Below are positions 44,097-49,468 of a DNA stretch of 49,468 nucleotides, piece by piece. The position numbers and the translations under genes were made by a program. The stretch's first letter is position 1. Every line of letters starts with the position of its first letter. Under the pieces are notes generated by a model, which searched no databases, was not told where the DNA came from, and worked only from the letters and a program-made list of their open reading frames with translations. The stretch lies in assembly GCA_016213885.1 (NCBI GenBank), contig JACQZM010000207.1:1-49468 (forward strand), given 5' to 3'. Origin of the DNA: Candidatus Rifleibacteriota bacterium. Lineage in GTDB: Bacteria; Muiribacteriota; UBA6191; JACPRK01; JACQZM01.

Positions 44097-45263
44097 CTAC
44101 CGGGCCGACTGCCTCTTGAACGTCTCCATGGCGGGGCGCCACTTTCCGAACGCCTCGAAGGAGAACCGGGCCTCGCCGTTGAACCCGGGACGGATGTCGG
44201 AGAGCCGCCAGGCAAACGCTCCGGCCAGGCCGAGCGACCTGGCGTTCTCGATGAACGCCTCCGTGGTCTTCACCTGGAGCGCATCGTCGAACGCCGAGCT
44301 CGACTGCCCGAACTCGCCCAGGTAGACCGGCTTCCCGCAGGAGGCGGCGAACTGCCTGACCTTCTCCGCGGAGGGGATGGCGCCGGAGTTGTCGTAGACG
44401 TGGAAGTCGTAGAAGTCCACCGCGTCCGCAGGGACGCGCCGATCGAGCATGGTGGTGACCGCGTCGTGGTGGCCGAAGCTGACCCCCACCGGAACATCGG
44501 CCACGCTCCTGATGGCGGTCCGCCACTTGCGGATGAAGGCGAGGCCCCCGGTCCACCGGTCCTCGAACCACCAGTTCTTCACCAGGGCGTTGAACTCGTT
44601 GACCAGGTCGACGCCGAACACCGCGCCCCTGTGGCGAGCCGCGATCTTCATGATCGGCGCCACCACGTTCTGCAGAAAGCCCGTGCCAGCGCCGTACTTG
44701 TCGTTCAGGACGTTCCACCACTCGTCCTTGCGCCGGTCGAAGTTGTCGGTCTTGAAGCTGTAGATGTTCCCGTCGAAGAAGGTGAGGTAGATCAGCACCC
44801 CCTGGGACTCGGCGATCGTCAGCAGCTTCTCGATGCTGGCCAGTTTCCGCTCGTCGATGCCGGTCGGCACGGTGCGATTCGTGCTGCCGGGCCTGGATCG
44901 CGGGTCGTGATCCCAGACGACCCCCTCCGGCGACAGGCCCTCGAACAGCCAGACCCTCAGCACCCGGGCGCCGTTATCGTGGCACGCCTTGACCAGGCGG
45001 GTCGCCTCGGCCTCGTCGAAGGAGCACCAGCCGCCGCCGTACCGGTTGTGCCACCAGGCCTGGTTGAAGCCGGTCACGAATCTCGGAAGGACAGGGGCTG
45101 GCGCCCCCGGCGCCACCGATGCCGAAGCCCCCTGGCCGACGCCTCCGCGCTCGTCGGAGTTCACCTCGAGGATGCTGATCGAGCCGGGCCCACCGCTGGC
45201 CTGGGCCCAGACCAGGGCGGGCATGACGAGGAGGGCGAAGAGGACAGAGGCCTTTCTCACCAC
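44097..45263 (-). CDS. Secreted GH5-like glycoside hydrolase (clan GH-A)
   Basis: 388 residues from a GTG at 45263 preceded by AAAGGAG at 6 nt; the next GTG (45260) is equally possible. A signal peptide follows (VLFALLVMPALVWAQA). The TIM-barrel has ARVLRVWLFEGLSP, ILYLTFFDG-like strands, the acid/base Glu in GVDLVNEFNAL and the nucleophile Glu in VYLGEFGQSSS. This is the arrangement of cellulases/mannanases of GH5 and relatives. The exact sugar target is open; it lacks carbohydrate-binding modules. A promoter lies upstream, next to the two repeat elements. The stop is 82 nt before the LOG start, so both could be one transcript. Confidence 0.85.
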   Translation of the reverse strand: MVRKASVLFALLVMPALVWAQASGGPGSISILEVNSDERGGVGQGASASVAPGAPAPVLPRFVTGFNQAWWHNRYGGGWCSFDEAEATRLVKACHDNGARVLRVWLFEGLSPEGVVWDHDPRSRPGSTNRTVPTGIDERKLASIEKLLTIAESQGVLIYLTFFDGNIYSFKTDNFDRRKDEWWNVLNDKYGAGTGFLQNVVAPIMKIAARHRGAVFGVDLVNEFNALVKNWWFEDRWTGGLAFIRKWRTAIRSVADVPVGVSFGHHDAVTTMLDRRVPADAVDFYDFHVYDNSGAIPSAEKVRQFAASCGKPVYLGEFGQSSSAFDDALQVKTTEAFIENARSLGLAGAFAWRLSDIRPGFNGEARFSFEAFGKWRPAMETFKRQSAR

Positions 45264-45304
45264 AGGAGGCTCCTTTGGGGGTCGAACATCCCCGGTAGCA
45301 TATA

Positions 45305-45333
45305 ACAATAAGTAGGAACCCGGCCTCCGTCAA
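45305..45333 (-). promoter_or_regulatory. Candidate promoter of the glycoside hydrolase
   Basis: On the minus strand TTGACG (45328-45333) and TATTGT (45305-45310) are 17 nt apart, about 42 nt upstream of the GTG start. Confidence 0.5.
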
Positions 45334-45346
45334 TACGGGGAGAGGA

Positions 45347-45411
45347 CCAGGATCCTGCACCCGTTTCGCGGAGTCGGGCATGTGATCGGGCCTCGGTCTG
45401 GCTGCGGAGTC
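45347..45411 (-). repeat. 65-bp dispersed repeat, copy 2 of 2 (inverted)
   Basis: The reverse complement of this segment matches 1654-1718 at 58 of 65 positions without gaps. It directly abuts the tandem hairpin array at 45416, so two repeat families are side by side here. Confidence 0.75.
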
Positions 45412-45415
45412 ACCA

Positions 45416-45528
45416 AGAAAGAGGAGGGGATCCGGATTGAGGTCGCGCTCGGGACGGAGAAAGAGGAGGGGATCCGGATTGAGGTCGCGCTCGGGGGCGC
45501 GACTCGGACCCGGCGAGGCGCCGGGTCA
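45416..45528 (+). repeat. Tandem hairpin repeat array, copy B
   Basis: Two AAAGAGGAGGGGATCCGGAT units (starting 45419 and 45460), each followed by TGAGGTCGCGCTCGGG, then one hairpin unit GACTCGGACCCGGCGAGG with CGCCGGGT (to about 45527). It ends immediately before the HAD gene's stop codon. Confidence 0.8.
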
Positions 45529-45529
45529 T

Positions 45530-46003
45530 TCATGCCGTCCGGAGCACGGCCCGGAGGCGCAGCGGTTTCAGAAAGAGGTCCAGCGCCGACGCGATGGTCG
45601 GGCAGACGATGTCGGCGGCCAGCAGAGCCTCCGACGCGGTGCCCTCCTCGGACAGGACGACGATGCCCAGGGCCGCCTCCTTCAGCATGAGACGATCGTT
45701 TCGCCCGTTTCCGATGGAGGCGGTGGCCTCGCTCCCCAGGCTCTCCACGTACCTCGCCTTGGCCAGATCCTGGTCCGCGCCGGAGAGCACCTCGACCGTG
45801 CAGGGCAGCCGCTCGAGCGCCGTCTCGACCACTCCGAACGTATCCGCGGTCACCACGTGGATCTCCAGGAAGTTGGCGATCATCGTCAACCGCTCCTCGA
45901 CCCCGGCGACCAGCTGTCCGTCGCAGGCCATGGTCCCGTTGAAGTCCAGGACCAGGTGCTCCAGCCTGAGCGTCCCGAATCCGGCGATCGCGATCTCTTG
46001 CAC
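45530..46003 (-). CDS. HAD-superfamily hydrolase (P-type ATPase-like subgroup)
   Basis: 157 residues from a GTG at 46003, with CGGAGGAACC directly upstream; it is short for HAD, lacking a large cap. Motif I is LVLDFNGTMACDG (nucleophile Asp, with Asn-Gly-Thr in place of DGT) and motif IV is SIGNGRNDRLMLKEA. The DFNGT start and GNGxNDxxML resemble the phosphorylation and metal sites of P-type ATPases and their soluble relatives. The expected activity is hydrolysis of a phosphate ester; substrate unknown. Alone on the minus strand, divergent from the membrane protein at 46115. Its 3' end borders repeat array B. Confidence 0.82.
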   Translation of the reverse strand: MQEIAIAGFGTLRLEHLVLDFNGTMACDGQLVAGVEERLTMIANFLEIHVVTADTFGVVETALERLPCTVEVLSGADQDLAKARYVESLGSEATASIGNGRNDRLMLKEAALGIVVLSEEGTASEALLAADIVCPTIASALDLFLKPLRLRAVLRTA

Positions 46004-46114
46004 GGTTCCTCCGATCCGCCCGGCTGACGAGCCCTTCGGGCCGGGCATTCCACACCGCCTCGGTAGCCGGCGGCTTCGTGGCCTCCGGACCGGCCCGATG
46101 ATACAGTTGAAGTC

Positions 46115-46876
46115 ATGAGCGAGCAACAGCCGGACCGGAGCGCCGGCGGTTCCACCGACGTGGTGATCCTGGAATGCACCGACCGCTCCGCCCCGGTCAC
46201 CTTCTCCAAGGAGAGCTACATGGAGCCGGTGAACCGGATGCGGCGCCGGTTCGCCGGCGCCATGTGCCTCGCGTTCGGTGGCGGCATCTTCGTGGCCATC
46301 ATCCTGCCCAGGCTCGCCTTCTTTCTCGATCACCTCGGAGCGCTCCTCACGGTGCTGATGGTCAGCGCGGCCGCCGGCATGGTCACCGGGTACCTCCAGA
46401 GCCTGCTGTGGGGGCGCTTCCTGCGAACCCAGGTGGAGCGGTTCCTCCAGCATCCCAGGGAGTACCTGCCCAGTCCGCCGGGGCTCGACGCCGAGGGTCG
46501 GGTGCTCGAGCTGGTGTCGTACAGGGTCCAGGGGATGGTGTTCGTGTGGGGGATGACCGTGCTGACCCGGTCGGCGCTCTGGTTCCTCCCCGAGAACAGC
46601 AACTGGCGCTGGCACAAGGACCCGCTCCGGATCCCGCTCGAACTGATCGAGGACGTGGAGCTCATCCGGACGACCGGACCGGACACGTGGATACCGGGGG
46701 CCGAGCACGACGTCTACCCCGGAGTCCTCAGGATCAGCTTTTCGGGCACGTCGGCCATCCTCAACGTGGGCACCATGGAGATGGCGGCCAACCTGGTGGA
46801 CATGCTCCAGAGACGCTTACCCGGCGCAGCCGACGTGGAGAAGCTGATCCAGGGCCAGGGATCGGAACGCCCCTGA
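46115..46876 (+). CDS. Membrane protein of unknown function with three membrane segments
   Basis: 253 residues. Two adjacent membrane segments lie at about 47-67 (FAGAMCLAFGGGIFVAIILP) and 74-97 (LGALLTVLMVSAAAGMVTGY), with a third weaker one near 140-160 (GMVFVWGMTVLTRSALWFL). The region from about 170 to 235 contains strands (IPLELIEDVELIRTTG, VLRISFSGTSAILNVG) that could form a PH-like domain. The last helix (ANLVDMLQRRLPG) resembles the end of such domains. I do not recognise the family. The ATG lacks a good ribosome site. It is convergent with the fumarase gene (8-nt gap). Confidence 0.7.
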   Translation: MSEQQPDRSAGGSTDVVILECTDRSAPVTFSKESYMEPVNRMRRRFAGAMCLAFGGGIFVAIILPRLAFFLDHLGALLTVLMVSAAAGMVTGYLQSLLWGRFLRTQVERFLQHPREYLPSPPGLDAEGRVLELVSYRVQGMVFVWGMTVLTRSALWFLPENSNWRWHKDPLRIPLELIEDVELIRTTGPDTWIPGAEHDVYPGVLRISFSGTSAILNVGTMEMAANLVDMLQRRLPGAADVEKLIQGQGSERP

Positions 46877-46884
46877 TCTGGTCC

Positions 46885-48366
46885 CTAGCGCCGGAAGAAG
46901 TCGTTCCCCTTGTCGTCCACGAGGATGAAGGCGGGGAAGTCGACCACGTCGATCGCCCAGATCGCCTCCATGCCGAGCTCCGGGTACTCGACGACCTCCA
47001 CCTTCTTGATGCTCTTCTCGGCCAGCAGCGCAGCCGGACCGCCGATCGAGCCCAGGTAGAAGCCCCCGTGCTTCTTGCAGGCCTCGGTCACCTGGGGGCT
47101 GCGGTTGCCCTTGGCGATCATGATCATCGAGCCGCCCCTCGACTGGAACAGGTCCACGTAGGAGTCCATGCGACCGGCCGTCGTGGGTCCGAACGAGCCC
47201 GCGGGCTTGCCGGGCGGCGTCTTGGCCGGACCGGCGTAGTAGACCGGATGGTCCTTGAAGTACCGGGGCAGGTCCTCCCCCCGATCGAGCCGCTCCTTCA
47301 GCTTCGCGTGGGCGATGTCCCTGGCGACGATGAGCTTCCCGGTCAGCGACAGCTGGGTGGAGACCCCGTGCCTGGAGAGAGTCTCGAGGATCTCCTTCAT
47401 CGGCCGGTTCAGGTCGACCTTCACCCCGGCCACCTCGTGACGACCCCGGTACCTCTCGGGGATCAGCCGCTCCGGGTGTCGCTCCATCTCTTCGACCCAG
47501 AGACCCCTGGCATCGATCTTCGCCAGGATGTTCCGGTCCGCGGAGCACGAGACCCCCATGCCGACCGGGCAGGACGCCCCGTGGCGAGGCAGCCGGATGA
47601 CCCGCACGTCGTGGGCGAAGTACTTGCCGCCGAACTGGGCCCCGAACCCGATCGTGTGGGCGGCGTGGAGCAGCTGGGCCTCGAGCTCGAGGTCGCGGAA
47701 CGCCCGGCCGCCCACGTTGCCGGTGGTGGGCAGCGTGTCGTGGTAGCCGGCCGAGGCGAGCTTGACGGTCTTCATGCACGCCTCCGCCGACGTGCCCCCG
47801 ACCACGAACACCAGGAACCGGTACTCCATCCCCTCCCCGGCGTAGATGTCGATCTGGGCCGGCAGGTTGTTCCCGGAGTTCTGCTCCTCGTACATCGAGA
47901 GCGGGACAGTCTGGGAGTATCGCAGGTTCTCCTCGGTGTACGTCTTGTGGACGCCCTTGGAGATGAACCAGGCGTCGTCCACGCCGGTCCAGACGCGCTG
48001 TCCCTTCCTGGCCACCACGGTGGCCGTCCCGGTGTCCTGGCAGAACGGCAGCTCGAACCGGGCGGAGATCATGGAGTTCATCAGCATGGCCAGGGCGACG
48101 TAGCGGTCGTTCTCGCTCGCCTCGGGGTCGTCGAGGATGGCGGCGACCTGACGCTGGTGCGCCGGCCTCAGAAGGAACGAGACGTCTCGCAGCGCCTCGT
48201 TCGTGAGACGGACCAGCCCCTCCGGGTCGATCTTCAGGATCTCGTTCCCCTCGAATCGGGCCACGCTCACGTGGTCGCTCGTGACGAGCCTGTACTCGAC
48301 AGGCTTCTCGCCGTGGGGAAACGGCTCCTGATAGGTGAATTCCGACGCTGACGGCTGGGTCTCCAT
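46885..48366 (-). CDS. fumA: Class I fumarate hydratase (iron-sulfur, FumA/B type)
   Basis: 493 residues in one chain, somewhat shorter than E. coli FumA (548). The N-terminal half has [17 protein letters not shown], with the first cluster Cys, then [20 protein letters not shown] and [20 protein letters not shown] followed by [15 protein letters not shown], which matches FumA closely and bears the other cluster ligands. The C-terminal half has [20 protein letters not shown] and [20 protein letters not shown]. The [4Fe-4S] enzyme interconverts fumarate and malate and is oxygen-sensitive, fitting anaerobic or microaerobic growth. GGGAGGAAG precedes the ATG. No TCA neighbours adjoin. Confidence 0.95.
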   Translation of the reverse strand: METQPSASEFTYQEPFPHGEKPVEYRLVTSDHVSVARFEGNEILKIDPEGLVRLTNEALRDVSFLLRPAHQRQVAAILDDPEASENDRYVALAMLMNSMISARFELPFCQDTGTATVVARKGQRVWTGVDDAWFISKGVHKTYTEENLRYSQTVPLSMYEEQNSGNNLPAQIDIYAGEGMEYRFLVFVVGGTSAEACMKTVKLASAGYHDTLPTTGNVGGRAFRDLELEAQLLHAAHTIGFGAQFGGKYFAHDVRVIRLPRHGASCPVGMGVSCSADRNILAKIDARGLWVEEMERHPERLIPERYRGRHEVAGVKVDLNRPMKEILETLSRHGVSTQLSLTGKLIVARDIAHAKLKERLDRGEDLPRYFKDHPVYYAGPAKTPPGKPAGSFGPTTAGRMDSYVDLFQSRGGSMIMIAKGNRSPQVTEACKKHGGFYLGSIGGPAALLAEKSIKKVEVVEYPELGMEAIWAIDVVDFPAFILVDDKGNDFFRR

Positions 48367-48428
48367 CGTTTCTTCCTCCCGGAGTCAGATGGCAGGAACG
48401 GGCTTCGAGAGCGGCTTGCGACAGCCAC

Positions 48429-48457
48429 AACCTATCACGGACTCGCGGGCGATTCAA
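48429..48457 (-). promoter_or_regulatory. Candidate promoter of the fumarase gene
   Basis: On the minus strand TTGAAT (48452-48457) and TAGGTT (48429-48434) are 17 nt apart, about 63 nt upstream of the ATG and adjacent to repeat array C. Confidence 0.5.
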
Positions 48458-48461
48458 CGGC

Positions 48462-48604
48462 GATCCGGATCGAGGTCGCGCTCGGGGGAGAGAGGAAGGA
48501 GGAGGGGATCCGGATCGAGGTCGCGCTCGGGGGAGAGAGGGAGGAGGAGGGGATCCGGATTGAGGGCGCGCTCGGGGGCGGACCCGGCGAGGCGCCGGGT
48601 CTTG
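48462..48604 (+). repeat. Tandem hairpin repeat array, copy C
   Basis: Three units of GGATCCGGATCGAGGTCGCG type (starting near 48462, 48506 and 48550), spaced about 44 nt, each followed by CTCGGGG and joined by purine-rich GAGAGAGGAAGGAGGAGG linkers. The array ends in the hairpin ACCCGGCG-AGG-CGCCGGGT (48582-48600). It lies between divergent fumarase and M2 peptidase genes. Confidence 0.8.
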
Positions 48605-48616
48605 CGAAGTCCACGT

Positions 48617-48645
48617 TTGCATGCCTCTCCCGCTTGTGAGAGAAT
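48617..48645 (+). promoter_or_regulatory. Candidate promoter of the M2 peptidase gene
   Basis: TTGCAT (48617-48622) and GAGAAT (48640-48645) are 17 nt apart, 82 nt before the ATG and just after repeat array C. Confidence 0.4.
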
Positions 48646-48726
48646 CGCTAGCCAGGAGCGCCGGGTGGCGCCGGTGTCGCGGGGACATCGGGTCCGGCGA
48701 ACCCATGAAAAGGAGCGCTTTCCAAG

Positions 48727-49468
48727 ATGCGCATCTCTTCACCGAACGGCCTGTGCATGGCCATCTGCGTAGGAGTCTTGTCCATGGTCACCCCCGGTCT
48801 GGCCGAAGACGCCAAGGGCTCGATCGACGACCGAGCCAAGAAGTTCATCGAGGCCCACGAGGGCAAGGTCCGCCCCCTGGAGATAACGGTAAACCGCGCC
48901 TGGTGGACCGCCAACGTGACCGGCAAGGACGAGGACTTCAAGGCGAAGGAGGAGGCCCAGAACCGCCTCGACGAGGCGCTGTCCGACAAGAAGACCTTCG
49001 CCCAGCTCAAGGAGATCAAGGAAGGGAAAGTCCAGGACCCGGTGCTGGCCCGCCAGATCGAGGTGCTCCACCTCCAGTACCTGGAGAAGCAGGTGGACCC
49101 GGAGCTGCTCAAGAAGATGACCGCCAAGTCGAACGCCATCGAGAAGACGTTCAACACCACCCGCGCCAAGGTAGGCGACAAGGAGATGACGGACAGCGAG
49201 GTCCGGAAGGTGCTCAAGGAGAGCAAGAAGGTCGACGAGCGCAAGGCGGTCTGGGAGGCCTGCAAGGTCGTCGGCGCCAGGGTCGAGAAGGAGCTCAAGG
49301 AGCTGGTGAAGCTCCGCAACGAGGCGGCCCACAAGCTGGGGTTCAAAGACTACCACCAGATGCAGCTCTTCCTGGCCGAACAGAGCCAGGAGGATGTCTT
49401 GAAGCTGTTCGATCAGCTCGACGAGCTGACCCGGGCCCCGTTCCAGCAGATCAAGGCCGAGATCGACG
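48727..49468 (+). CDS. M2-family peptidyl-dipeptidase (ACE-like), N-terminal part only
   Basis: 247 codons are open from the ATG at 48727 to the window edge. A signal peptide (GLCMAICVGVLSMVTPGLA) is followed by a Lys/Glu-rich helical region. The N-terminal helices match bacterial M2 peptidases: ITVNRAWWTANVTGKDEDF, a strong landmark, then KLRNEAAHKLGFKDYHQMQL and LFLAEQSQEDVLKLFDQLDE. The HEMGH zinc site would lie beyond the window. M2 enzymes remove C-terminal dipeptides from peptides in the periplasm. M3 is the alternative, but the AWWTANVTG block favours M2. AAAAGGAG lies about 11 nt before the ATG. Confidence 0.85.
   Translation, partial: MRISSPNGLCMAICVGVLSMVTPGLAEDAKGSIDDRAKKFIEAHEGKVRPLEITVNRAWWTANVTGKDEDFKAKEEAQNRLDEALSDKKTFAQLKEIKEGKVQDPVLARQIEVLHLQYLEKQVDPELLKKMTAKSNAIEKTFNTTRAKVGDKEMTDSEVRKVLKESKKVDERKAVWEACKVVGARVEKELKELVKLRNEAAHKLGFKDYHQMQLFLAEQSQEDVLKLFDQLDELTRAPFQQIKAEID

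Noticed and set aside
46174..48351. 725-residue plus-strand frame across the membrane protein and fumarase
   Set aside because: It is antisense to the well-supported fumarase gene and out of frame with the membrane protein; composition is His/Arg/Gly-rich with no domains.

Overview
The window comes from a GC-rich bacterium whose phylum I cannot name from sequence alone. It is very probably a diderm: the protein at 28.6-30.4 kb pairs a signal peptide and one SLH domain with a predicted beta-barrel ending in Phe, which is the OmpM type of outer-membrane porin that also tethers the envelope to peptidoglycan. Secreted or membrane-anchored peptidases are frequent: a caspase-like C14 (cut by the left edge), a clostripain-like C11, a gingipain-like C25, an M2 dipeptidase (cut by the right edge) and the tail of an M64 enzyme. 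With two transmembrane Ser/Thr kinases and a catabolic-looking carbamoyl-phosphate operon, this fits a protein- or nitrogen-compound-degrading lifestyle (inference).

Layout. 0-4.2 kb (minus strand): caspase-like peptidase, small secreted protein, large HEAT/TPR/SEC-C protein. 4.2-6.7 kb (plus): possible exonuclease remnant, an NTF2-like protein and guanine deaminase as a tight pair, then an HU-type DNA-binding protein with a clear promoter and terminator. 6.9-8.7 kb: PiT phosphate permease (minus) and an ECF-type S-component-like membrane protein (plus). 8.8-15.1 kb (minus): an apparent catabolic operon running PLP enzyme, carbamate kinase, threonine synthase-like enzyme, ATCase-like enzyme, YgeW-like carbamoyltransferase, led by a good sigma70-type promoter. 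15.2-18.5 kb (minus): PBP2-type transpeptidase and a Gfo/Idh/MocA oxidoreductase. 18.6-23.6 kb (plus): an unusual trio of an exported MDR dehydrogenase, a CACHE-HAMP membrane sensor without output domain, and a transporter with a large soluble tail. 23.9 kb: CofE-like F420 gamma-glutamyl ligase. 24.9-30.4 kb (minus): SLH porin, then an FHA-containing sigma54 activator and a transmembrane kinase in one transcription unit.

30.4-36.2 kb is a decayed, mosaic accessory zone. It holds the N-terminal remnant of a YdeP-type molybdopterin oxidoreductase, an intact GT-C-like membrane protein, a Ser/Thr kinase broken by a single frameshift, a transposase scrap, a UPF0175 antitoxin gene whose PIN-like toxin partner is cut off, and the C-terminal part of an M64 peptidase directly behind the cut. 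From 36.2 kb to the end the gene order is conventional: HEAT membrane protein, C11 peptidase, PdxA, M24 peptidase, C25 peptidase, LOG-family protein, GH5-like glycosidase, HAD hydrolase, a membrane protein, class I fumarase and the M2 peptidase.

Two families of dispersed intergenic repeats occur. One (near 23.7, 45.5 and 48.5 kb) is built of short tandem units ending in a GC-rich hairpin. The other is a 65-bp element present at 1.65 kb and, inverted, at 45.35 kb. I found no tRNA, rRNA or CRISPR array.
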